From Calothrix sp. NIES-4101 (GTDB lineage: Bacteria; Cyanobacteriota; Cyanobacteriia; Cyanobacteriales; Nostocaceae): a stretch of DNA of 64,000 nucleotides. Each line of letters opens with the position of its first letter. Position 1 is the stretch's first letter. Under the pieces are notes generated by a model. That model was given only the letters and a program-made list of their open reading frames with translations, was not told the origin of the DNA and ran no database searches. Below, piece after piece: positions 35,533 to 43,317 of this stretch. The DNA lies in contig AP018280.1 in NCBI GenBank assembly GCA_004296455.1, forward strand, positions 4,216,001-4,280,000, in the 5' to 3' direction. The position numbers were made by a program, and so were the translations under genes.

Positions 35533-37101
35533 ATGATATTGAAATTTAAACCATTAGAAATATACGATTTAGGCTTACCTGATATTCCCAAACGTAGTCA
35601 CTTATATCACCTAAAGCCTATCGGGATTTCAACGCCTGATGTCGAAAGCTTAACTGGTTACATTGCTCGTTTAGCTCAAACACATTGTATGTCTACTGGA
35701 CAGTTAATATGTCGGGAAGTGATGCCAATGTTAAAGCCAGAATATGCGTCTGATATCACGGATATATATAAAAACTTTCTTAGTGAAAAAGAAAGTAGAG
35801 CATATAATGGTACAGGTTTGATGGCAAGTAATGTTGTTAATGCCTGTCAGACTTTAACCGGGTGCAATCAATTACAATTTTTAACACTATTGGCATTTAG
35901 AGAAGTTTTGTATCCAAAGGATTTGTTCCGACCTTTTAAAGCCTGGTGCCCAATTTGTTATCAACAGTGGCAGATGACAGGGCAAGTATTATTTGAGCCT
36001 TTAATTTGGTCATTGAATCAAGTTACTATTTGTCAGCACCATCTCCAATCATTGCAAACTAATTGTCCTCATTGTCAGAAACGGATGTACTTTATAGAAT
36101 TCCATTCTCGACCTGGATACTGTTCTAAGTGCGGAGGATGGCTTGGAACTCCTTTGATATCAGAAACTCAAGGATTGCCTGAAAAAGAAATAGAATCGCA
36201 ACTTTGGATAATCAGAAATGTTGGAAAGTTAATAGCAACAGTTCCTAATTTGTCTTTTACCCCTAAAAGAGAAATAATTGCCAAATCAATAAATGATTAT
36301 ATTAATCAATTAACTCCAGCCAATCAAACTGCTTTTGCTCAAATTTGTGGGATATCTCATGGAGGACTATTTAAGTGGATTACGGGTAACTCAATTCCTA
36401 CATTAACTAAAGCGTTGCAAATTTGTGCCTGTTTAAATATAGAACTAATAGATTTCTTGAATGGACAGATTTGCGAATTATCTAATGATATAATAGTTAG
36501 TCTATTAACATCTCATCAACAATCAAAAATTAGGCAATATGAAGAAAAGCCTAAAAGAAAACCTCTGGGTTTGCGTAAAATTAAGCAAGAACTGTTAAAG
36601 GCTTTGAAAGAGTATCCTCCAAAATCTGTAACAGACATTCGGAAACGTTTGGGACTAAAAGCCAATTCAACTTTCTATTACTACTTTCCTGAAATTAGTC
36701 GTCAAATTTCTGCAAACTATGCTTTATACCGTAAAAATGATAAACATCAGCAAATAGAAAATGCACTTTTTTCTCAAAATTATCAGGATGAGTATCCTCC
36801 CTCTAGTTTGACAGAAGTTTCTAAAAGGATAGGAATAGGCATCCGAGCATTATACGAACATTTTCCCGAAAAGTGCTATGAAATTGCTGAAAAGTATGCT
36901 AAGTACAAACTTGAATCTGCGCTTCAAAAGCGAGAAGAAATCCGGCAACAGGTTCGTTTTGCTGCTTTACAACTCCATAATCAGAGTATTAAACCTACCT
37001 CCGCAAAAATTAATCAATTTTTAAATAATCCAGGATATATGTTCAAGAAAACTGCTCAAATAACATTGTCTGAAATATTGCACGAGTTGGGTTATAAATA
37101 A
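35533..37101 (+). CDS. tniQ: TniQ/TnsD-like target selector
   Basis: 522 residues. The N-terminal TniQ domain (GISTPDVESLTGYIARLA, then AWCPICYQQW, LEPLIWSLNQVTICQHH-like region, CPHCQKRM, CSKCGGWLG) has the usual zinc sites. The long C-terminal part contains an HTH of XRE-like appearance (FAQICGISHGGLFKWITGNS) and three repeated winged-helix-like units (YPPKSVTDIRKRLGLKANST, YPPSSLTEVSKRIGIG, and IKPTSAKINQFLNN). The length points to a TnsD-type protein that recognises a fixed attachment site rather than the short TniQ of CRISPR-guided systems. It starts with ATG 10 bp after GAGGAA. Confidence 0.85.
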   Translation: MILKFKPLEIYDLGLPDIPKRSHLYHLKPIGISTPDVESLTGYIARLAQTHCMSTGQLICREVMPMLKPEYASDITDIYKNFLSEKESRAYNGTGLMASNVVNACQTLTGCNQLQFLTLLAFREVLYPKDLFRPFKAWCPICYQQWQMTGQVLFEPLIWSLNQVTICQHHLQSLQTNCPHCQKRMYFIEFHSRPGYCSKCGGWLGTPLISETQGLPEKEIESQLWIIRNVGKLIATVPNLSFTPKREIIAKSINDYINQLTPANQTAFAQICGISHGGLFKWITGNSIPTLTKALQICACLNIELIDFLNGQICELSNDIIVSLLTSHQQSKIRQYEEKPKRKPLGLRKIKQELLKALKEYPPKSVTDIRKRLGLKANSTFYYYFPEISRQISANYALYRKNDKHQQIENALFSQNYQDEYPPSSLTEVSKRIGIGIRALYEHFPEKCYEIAEKYAKYKLESALQKREEIRQQVRFAALQLHNQSIKPTSAKINQFLNNPGYMFKKTAQITLSEILHELGYK

Positions 37102-37149
37102 AATATTTTCTGGATTATTTACAAAACCGGGGTTTTGATATTTAGACCC

Positions 37150-37220
37150 AAGGTCAATATACAATGAAGATTTAGACAAGCATTAGTTGACCATAAGTAA
37201 ATACAAGCATTAAATGTACA
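37150..37220. other. Candidate right end of the Tn7-like transposon
   Basis: Read inward on the minus strand from 37220 the sequence starts TGTACATTTAATGCTTGT and repeats TAATGCTTGT 28 bp further in (TAATGCTTGTATTTA, TAATGCTTGTCTAAA). A terminal TGTACA with repeated inner sites is the layout of Tn7-like ends. The neighbouring gene is 5'-truncated just beyond this point, which supports a border here. I did not find the matching left end. Confidence 0.5.
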
Positions 37221-37237
37221 TTTTGGACAACTTATGA

Positions 37238-37834
37238 TTGTTGTCGCACATTCCAACATACGCTGCAAAATATGGGTTGGATAATTCGATTTGTGGTGAT
37301 TGCCCGTTAAAGTTGAGCGAAACTGGTAGCTGCTACGTCAATCTCCTCACTCCAAATAATATTTATCACTCCTATCTCACTGGTAATTATCCTCGATTTA
37401 GCGAGAAAGAATTAGCACTTTTACAACACTATCATTATCCAATTCGACTTGGTTCGTATGGAGACCCGACAGTAGTACCCTTAGAAGTTTGGGAGCCGAT
37501 TGTTTTGGCATCGGGAAAATACACGGGCTATACCCATAATTGGCGAGACACAAATAGCTTATGGAAACAGTATTTAATGGCTTCAGTGCATAGTATCCCG
37601 GAAGCAAAGCAAGCACAAAGTCAGGGATGGAGAACGTTTAGAATCATTGCTCCCGACGCACCATTAAGCGATAACGAAATACTTTGCCGACACACGGAAG
37701 ACGACCGAAATAATTGTAGCACATGTCTTTTATGTGATGGGAAATCATCTAAGCCAAATATTGCTGACAAAGTTCATGGTTTGAATTGGAAAGTATCAAA
37801 TTTTCTCAAATATCTTGAATCAAAATCAAATTAA
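37238..37834 (+). CDS. Phage/plasmid-type zinc-cysteine protein, 5'-truncated
   Basis: 198 residues, no ATG (TTG at 37238). Motifs include DNSICGDCPLK, GSCYVNLL, YPIRLGSYGDPTVVPLEVWE, TGYTHNW, GWRTFRI and a closing C-x2-C pair in NCSTCLLCDGK. I recognise this as a protein common in actinobacterial and cyanobacterial phages and plasmids, normally about 40-60 residues longer at the N terminus. The start is lost just after the presumed transposon end at 37220, so the gene was probably the insertion target. The function is unknown; cysteine pairs suggest iron-sulfur or zinc binding. Confidence 0.6.
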   Translation: MLSHIPTYAAKYGLDNSICGDCPLKLSETGSCYVNLLTPNNIYHSYLTGNYPRFSEKELALLQHYHYPIRLGSYGDPTVVPLEVWEPIVLASGKYTGYTHNWRDTNSLWKQYLMASVHSIPEAKQAQSQGWRTFRIIAPDAPLSDNEILCRHTEDDRNNCSTCLLCDGKSSKPNIADKVHGLNWKVSNFLKYLESKSN

Positions 37835-37929
37835 TCCAGGAAAGGTAGAAATGAAAATCTTCATTCCGCCTTTCTCATTTATTAGCCTTACGGCAAAAAT
37901 ATGTAAAAAAGTGAATTGGGAGAAAAATT

Positions 37930-38154
37930 ATGGCAGATGTTTTGAGTGAGCCGCAATTTCAAGTATTAACTCATCAGTATACGGGAGAGAAAACCGGAAG
38001 AATTTACTTTCCGGCTTTGTTTTTGGCTGAGTTTCACAACAGTGTTATTCAATGGTTGCAGCAGCAGGAGATTATTTTCTACGAGATGGATGTAAAGTAT
38101 TACGGGGATGGCTCGTTTCGATTATATTTTCGAGTAAATAATCCCTTAGAATAG
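37930..38154 (+). CDS. Small soluble protein of unknown function
   Basis: 74 residues (VLTHQYTGEKTGRIYFPA, then FLAEFHNSVIQWLQQQEIIFYEMD). ATG at 37930 follows GGGAGAAAAATT, a fair ribosome-binding site. Predicted alpha/beta, no membrane segment, no known family. It lies 95 bp after the phage-type gene on the same strand. Confidence 0.5.
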   Translation: MADVLSEPQFQVLTHQYTGEKTGRIYFPALFLAEFHNSVIQWLQQQEIIFYEMDVKYYGDGSFRLYFRVNNPLE

Positions 38155-38244
38155 GAATATTTTCGATTAGTAAATGCTCTCATGCAGAAAAGTACATCTT
38201 TAGACATATTCCAAAAGGAATAAAGTGGGTATAAGTTCGGTTTT

Positions 38245-38307
38245 ATGGGAAAAGAACCGATAATAACCAACGAAGGAGTAGATGATATACCCCTGTTGCT
38301 AAAACAA
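38245..38307 (+). pseudogene. 5' fragment of a transposase gene
   Basis: ATG GGA AAA followed by EPIITNEGVDDIPLLLKQL resembles the beginning of a DUF4277/IS1634-type transposase. The similarity stops exactly at the left end of the inverted-repeat element at 38308, and no continuation is found after 38571. It is a remnant. Confidence 0.4.
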
Positions 38308-38571
38308 CTAGTACAGCATGGCGGAAATAACCAGAGCATTATATCTGGAGACCATGAAGAAGCGTGGTCTCCCAGCATTGAAGGCTCCACCTTCATTCAC
38401 GAGATAAGCTTAGACGCATCTAAATGACATTTTGAAACATGAAAGCCTTGCTATAGCGTTTTCTAGATTACAATTTAAGCGCGTTTTAGCTTAGTAGCCT
38501 CGCAGATTATGCTCCCATGCTCCGCGTGGGAGCTAGGAAAAGATAGGCGTATTTCCGCCATGCTGTACTAG
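38308..38571. repeat. 264-bp MITE-like element with 22-bp inverted repeats
   Basis: The ends CTAGTACAGCATGGCGGAAATA (38308-38329) and its perfect inverse (38550-38571) enclose about 220 bp without a gene. Inside are three nested hairpins: GGAGACCA/TGGTCTCC near 38348, TGAAGG/CCTTCA near 38379 and GCTCCCA/TGGGAGC near 38511. It interrupts a transposase remnant. No transposase with matching ends occurs in the window. Confidence 0.7.
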
Positions 38572-38659
38572 GCTTTCCAAACAGTATTTACACTCAGCTT
38601 GATGGTCAGTCTTTTACTCCTGAGTAGTTTTTCTTCTAACTCTCAAAAAAATGAGCGAA

Positions 38660-38815
38660 CTGGGAGTTAACACTTGCCTTGCTGCGACTTCCACCAGTTT
38701 CTCGCTGCTATCTCACCCTTGTTTCAATTTGGCTTCTAGGGTATATCGCAGAGGGACATCAGGCGATCGCACTTCTCAAATAATGCGTTTTTGTTCTGTA
38801 AGCGGGGAAAGACAA
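38660..38815 (-). pseudogene. hsdS: Degenerate hsdS 3' end, copy 2
   Basis: On the minus strand this stretch reads TEQKRII, LEAKLKQG, DSSEKLVEVAARQVLT across several stops and frameshifts. At DNA level it matches the hsdS tail at about 43061-43205 almost base for base over some 140 bp (for example CTGCGACTTCCACCAGTTTC against CTGCGACTTCCATCAGTTTC). Two direct copies of the hsdS end thus bracket the CHAT region. Confidence 0.75.
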
Positions 38816-38984
38816 AGTGAACTACCCCACCCTAAAAAGGGATGCTGTCTAAAAAATTTGTGCGATCGCAAGCAAGATTGTTTCTACTGTTGATTTTGTG
38901 TGAGCGTAATTTCCATGTTTCGAGATTAGGCATGAAATGTATAATTATCTAATTATTCGTGTATTTACGGCTTAAAACTATTAA

Positions 38985-39353
38985 ATGCTTACCGTTACAC
39001 CAGAGGAAATTACTCAGTTTCGCAGCCAGTTGGCAGATAGTCCAGAGGCTTTAGTCGCTTTGGACACTATCGAAGAGTGTGAAGGTTATTTAGACGATGC
39101 TGTTCCACTGCTGGTTATGCGGGAAACTGCACAGGAAGCAGATAGAGGATTAAATGATTGGTTGGAAAAATGCCGCCAATTTGTTTGTCAGGAGGAAGTT
39201 AGAGAAGCCTTGGAATCTGGATTGCTTGCTCCAGCTATAGAAGCGATCGCAATAGGTGCTTCCATTCCTCCTGGTATAGCAACTGCACTCAGTATTTGTG
39301 TGTTTAAACTGGGTGCGAAAAAGTTTTGTAAAGTCCCCGAATCTGGTGCCTAA
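38985..39353 (+). CDS. Small helical protein next to the CHAT protease
   Basis: 122 residues: LDTIEECEGYLDDAVPLLVMRE, then WLEKCRQFVCQEEVREAL, then a hydrophobic end (AIEAIAIGASIPPGIATALSI) that could cross or touch a membrane. It is convergent with the CHAT gene and overlaps it by 4 bp at the 3' ends. Small acidic helical partners beside CHAT proteases are common in cyanobacteria, so a substrate or regulatory role is possible, but I recognise no family. The ATG at 38985 is the only reasonable start. Confidence 0.6.
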   Translation: MLTVTPEEITQFRSQLADSPEALVALDTIEECEGYLDDAVPLLVMRETAQEADRGLNDWLEKCRQFVCQEEVREALESGLLAPAIEAIAIGASIPPGIATALSICVFKLGAKKFCKVPESGA

Positions 39354-42300
39354 AGTCCAGAAGCTGTAAATCCAGCCCAGTAGTAGGGATTTGCAAAAGG
39401 TAGGGGTTGACGTTGCTTGATTAGTTTTAAAGATTCTTGAAACCTGATGCGTTGTCCTACTCTTAATTGAGCTAGGACGGTTTCAATCTGGGTTTTGTGT
39501 TCCTCCAAAAATCTGTCTAATCCCTCAATAGTCAGATTTCGCAGCCAGTTTTGAGCTTGTTTCAGGGCTATGGCGATATCTCCTGGTTCCAGATTATCAA
39601 GTTTGAATAAGTTTTCGTAGAATTTAATCATCAAAAAGCTGGTGGAAAGGTCTTCTACTTTCCATAGGGAACTAACGACACTGGGACTACCAGCTAATAG
39701 AAAACCGCTAGGTAAACCAATATATTCATCACTGGTATTTTGAAAATCAATTAATCCAGTTTCGCAGGCGGAAAGGGTGACAAGGCGACATTTTTCTAAT
39801 TTGAGACTGAAGATTTTATCTAAGGTAAGGCATTTGTCTAAATCGTGGGTTTCCCCTACCCGCACATTCAGGTAACGTTCTGGGTTGGGTGTTGTTGATG
39901 TGTCTGTGATGGGTTCATTTGCCAAGATTAGGGCTGATTTACTGGCATTGGTCAAGTTAAAATATCCGTGACAACTAAAATGGGCGCAGTGGTAAGTATT
40001 TAAGTCAGTATTATTAATAGCTGCGAGTGTCGCTGCTGTTTTTTTCAGGACATTGGCAGTATTAAAGTAGTTTTGAATAACTTGTACTTCTAAGTCGGTG
40101 TAGTTTAAATCGCCTGTGGGGTTTTGAATTGCAAATAGGGATTGAAAATCAGGACGTTTGCGCTGTTGTACCTGTTGCAGTAGTTGACAACTGGGTGCAT
40201 AGCTCACACCACCAGCAAATAAATCCAGCAGACAAGACGAATTTTCAGAATTTTGATTTACTGGGAGTGCATGAAGGGGTAATAAGTGCAAAAACCGATG
40301 GGGAATTAGGATGAGTTTGTCGCAGTGCTTTAGTATCTGGTTTAATATTTCATCAATGTGCAGAATTGAGGCTAATTTATTGAGTGCCTCTCCTAAGCTA
40401 TTCAACCATTGGTCTTTTTGCTCGTAGTAGTTTTGTAAATATTTATCTCCCCAATTTCCTAAAGCTTCTAGGTCTTCTGGTTGGGATTGCCAAACAGTTA
40501 CCCCTCCTTGTTTTGTGACAATAAACGCCAGAATTTTATCATTGAGAATATACCACTCGATAATGGCTATACGCTCATCCAAAGTAGCCTGTAATGAGTC
40601 GAATTTGAAACCATAACCAACAGGTAAGTATTGGTTTTGCAATTCATTACGCTGCTGTCGCAATTGTTGGAGATGTTGTGCTAATTGTTGGGGATTTTCA
40701 GCTTTGCCATTTTGGATTTTATATTGTCCTACGGCTATTTCATCCCTGTATGTTTCTAGTTGAGTGACTACTTCTGGAGGGAAGAAGGTTTTAGAGTCGC
40801 GTTCGAGGATTTGTTCAACTAAATTGCGGGTTTTACTACGTTCAACATATTCAATCGCCTCGGTGATTTTATTTAATTCCAGGCAAACTTCTACCATGCG
40901 GCTATAAACTTGGTTAAAGGATTCCGCTTGTTTACGTTTGCTTTCTTCTCCAGATAGTATTTCTTCCCGTAAAGATTCTATGGTGATAATTGCAGATTTA
41001 AACCGATCGTAAGCTGAGGTAAACTGGTCTTCATCTTGGTAAGTAATTGCCAGGTTAAATAAAGTTTTTGCATGGTCTTGGGGAAAGGTTTCGAGGGTTC
41101 TGATAGTTAAAGCAGCAGTAAAAGCCGCGATCGCATTTTCCAGATTCTCGGCTTTCTCTCCTAAGATTCTATTACCGTAAGCAGCCCCCAGATTATTTTG
41201 CGTCATTGCCCAATCTTCAGGAGAGGCACTGCGCGTTAAGACTTCCAGAGCCGCAATATAAGCTTTGATCGCATTTTCCAGATTCTCGGCTTTCTCTCCT
41301 AAGATTCTATTACCGTAAGCAGCCCCCAGATTATTTTGCGTCCTTGCCCAATTTACAGGAAAGGCACTGCGGGTTCTGACTTCCAGCGCAGCTTGATATG
41401 CAGCGATCGCACATTCAATATTCTCAGCGCGTTCTCCCAATATTCTGTCACGGTAAGCCTCTCCCAAATTATTTTGCGTCATTGCCCATTTTTCAGGAAA
41501 GGCACTGCGGGTTCTGACTTCTAGTGCAGCTTGATATGCAGCGATCGCACATTCAATATTCTCGGCTTTCTCTCCCAGGATTCTTTTATGGCAAGCAATC
41601 CCCAGATTATTTTGTGTCATTGCCCAATCTTCAGGAAAGGCGTTGCGAGTTAATACTTCTAGTGCAGCTTTATATGCAGCGATCGCAAATTCAATGTTCT
41701 CAGAGCGTTCTCCCAAAATTCTGTTACGGTAAGCCTCTCCCAGATGATTTTGCGTCCTTGCCCAATCTACAGGAAAGGCATTGCGAGTGAAGACTTCCAG
41801 CGCCACAGTATAAACCGCTATCGCTTGTTCCAAATTCTCGGCTTTGTCTCCGAGTATTCTGTTACAGTAAGCATTCCCCAGGTTATTTTGCGTCATTGCC
41901 CAATCTACAGGAAAATTGCTGCGGGTGTAAACAGTTTGGATGATTTCGTAACCAGTAATGGCAATTTCCAAATTATTGGCTGTGCTACCCAAAGGAAACT
42001 GCATAATTAGATTACTAAAATTACCAATTACATCAACGATGAATGTTTTTCGATCTGGTTCTACTTCTGCTAAAGTATTTTTTGCCCAATGGTGCAATTG
42101 TTCTGCAAAAATGGGGTTGAGTTTATCAGTACTGGCTGCCAGCAACGGGTAAATTACTTGAGGATCGCCGTCGCTCTCTGCTGTTTTTCGCAATACTTCT
42201 AAGATAAATGACAGGTAAACATCTATATCTTCTTCCGTGATGGCGGTAGTTTCTGGGCTGAGTTGTGCGGCTAAGTTCCTCAACCAATTAGCGGCGTTTT

Positions 42301-42466
42301 CCTCTCCCTGTTCTGCAAAATGCTCTGCTACTGCTGCTACTACCTGCACAAAATCCGCATCCAGCAATTCTGTATTTGCTGCTAATATCTCCGGTGCGTT
42401 TCCGCTAGGGCAAGTTAGCAGAATTTGAATTAGCTGGTAATAAGCTTGTAGGCGCTGTTCCTTCAT
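39350..42466 (-). CDS. TPR-CHAT protein (caspase-like protease)
   Basis: 1038 residues. The N-terminal about 150 residues are helical. About residues 160-470 hold seven or so near-identical 46-residue TPR-type repeats (TQNNLG, NRILGEKAENLE, AIAAY, AALEVLTR). A coiled-coil region and the C-terminal CHAT domain (about 690-1038) follow. The catalytic His lies in HFSCHGYF (about residue 833) and the Cys in LSACETG (about 901). CHAT proteases are caspase-like and often work in immune or cell-death systems, with the TPR part sensing a partner. The repeats are nearly identical at DNA level, so their number probably varies. A 38-bp tandem array lies upstream of the start. It sits in a defence-type neighbourhood. 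Confidence 0.9.
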   Translation of the reverse strand: MKEQRLQAYYQLIQILLTCPSGNAPEILAANTELLDADFVQVVAAVAEHFAEQGEENAANWLRNLAAQLSPETTAITEEDIDVYLSFILEVLRKTAESDGDPQVIYPLLAASTDKLNPIFAEQLHHWAKNTLAEVEPDRKTFIVDVIGNFSNLIMQFPLGSTANNLEIAITGYEIIQTVYTRSNFPVDWAMTQNNLGNAYCNRILGDKAENLEQAIAVYTVALEVFTRNAFPVDWARTQNHLGEAYRNRILGERSENIEFAIAAYKAALEVLTRNAFPEDWAMTQNNLGIACHKRILGEKAENIECAIAAYQAALEVRTRSAFPEKWAMTQNNLGEAYRDRILGERAENIECAIAAYQAALEVRTRSAFPVNWARTQNNLGAAYGNRILGEKAENLENAIKAYIAALEVLTRSASPEDWAMTQNNLGAAYGNRILGEKAENLENAIAAFTAALTIRTLETFPQDHAKTLFNLAITYQDEDQFTSAYDRFKSAIITIESLREEILSGEESKRKQAESFNQVYSRMVEVCLELNKITEAIEYVERSKTRNLVEQILERDSKTFFPPEVVTQLETYRDEIAVGQYKIQNGKAENPQQLAQHLQQLRQQRNELQNQYLPVGYGFKFDSLQATLDERIAIIEWYILNDKILAFIVTKQGGVTVWQSQPEDLEALGNWGDKYLQNYYEQKDQWLNSLGEALNKLASILHIDEILNQILKHCDKLILIPHRFLHLLPLHALPVNQNSENSSCLLDLFAGGVSYAPSCQLLQQVQQRKRPDFQSLFAIQNPTGDLNYTDLEVQVIQNYFNTANVLKKTAATLAAINNTDLNTYHCAHFSCHGYFNLTNASKSALILANEPITDTSTTPNPERYLNVRVGETHDLDKCLTLDKIFSLKLEKCRLVTLSACETGLIDFQNTSDEYIGLPSGFLLAGSPSVVSSLWKVEDLSTSFLMIKFYENLFKLDNLEPGDIAIALKQAQNWLRNLTIEGLDRFLEEHKTQIETVLAQLRVGQRIRFQESLKLIKQRQPLPFANPYYWAGFTASGL

Positions 42467-42745
42467 GGGCAGGTGTAGTTAGACGCATCGTGATGAAGCT
42501 TCAACAGTATTATCCTCCATTTATGAAAAATGAGAGGGTAAAAGTTTTAGCTCTTTCTTAAAAATGCAACGGTGTACATGCAATTTATGGAATTACCCCA
42601 CCCTCCCTTTTATAAGGTTAGGAAACTGGATTTTCTGGTTTCCCCTTTGCAATCTTATTTTGGCGATCGCATTAGACTTTGAAACCCTGTCAGGTCAATA
42701 GTTAGCTCTTTTTTCTTGGGGGAAAGTTCAGTTCAAAAGTTGGGT

Positions 42746-43021
42746 GCGATCGCCCTCCCCCAACTTTATAATTAACAGTATTGTGCGATCGCCCTCCCCA
42801 AATTTTGGATTAACAATATTCAGCGATCGCCCTCCCCAAATTTTGGATTAACAATATTCAGCGATCGCCCTCCCCAAATTTTGGATTAACAATATTCAGC
42901 GATCGCCCTCCCCAAATTTTGGATTAACAATATTCAGCGATCGCCCTCCCCAATCTTTGAGTTAACAGTATTGAGTGATCGCACTCCCCCAACTTTATAA
43001 TTAACAGTATTGAGCGATCGC
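42746..43021. repeat. 38-bp tandem array carrying HIP1 in every unit
   Basis: Eight GCGATCGC sites (one is GTGATCGC) at 42746, 42785, 42823, 42861, 42899, 42937, 42975 and 43014, i.e. at 38-39-bp intervals. The units read GCGATCGCCCTCCCC, then AAATTTTGGATTAACA, then ATATTCA; the central four are identical. There are no spacers, so it is not a CRISPR array. It lies between the hsdS fragment and the CHAT start and may include the CHAT promoter region. Confidence 0.9.
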
Positions 43022-43056
43022 CTGCAAGCTGATTGAATGGAAACGCTAGGAAGTTA

Positions 43057-43317
43057 TCAGGCTGTTAAAACTTGCTTTGCTGCGACTTCCATCAGTTTCT
43101 CGCTACTATCTCGCCCTTGTTTCAATTTGGCTTCTAGGGTATCGCAGAGAGACATCAGGCGATCGCACTTCTCTACAATCCGTTTTTGTTCTGCAAGTGG
43201 TGGTAAAGGAATTAAAAGTTTTTCCAGAATAGCCAGGTTAATATTTTTTTGTGCTGTAGATGGTGCATAGTCCTGAAGATTTTCTTTAGCCGTTCGCACA
43301 AAATAGTCAAAATAACG
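43057..43317 (-). pseudogene. hsdS: hsdS fragment (3' end), copy 1
   Basis: HsdS is the DNA-specificity subunit of type I restriction-modification systems. Only the last about 85 codons remain: RYFDYFVRTAKENLQ, STAQKNINLAILEKLLIPLP, then the conserved coiled coil LMSLCDTLEAKLKQGRDSSE. The first target-recognition domain, the central helix and most of the second are lost. The fragment starts inside the last codons of hsdM in another frame, so a deletion fused hsdM directly to this tail. Without recognition domains the system cannot methylate or cut specific DNA. Confidence 0.85.

Noticed and set aside
32428-37220. Type V-K CRISPR-associated transposon
   Set aside because: No Cas12k, no tracrRNA or array after tniQ, and the TnsC and TniQ proteins are much longer than those of V-K systems.
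42746-43021. Possible CRISPR array
   Set aside because: The units are contiguous 38-bp repeats without variable spacers, and no cas gene is in the window.
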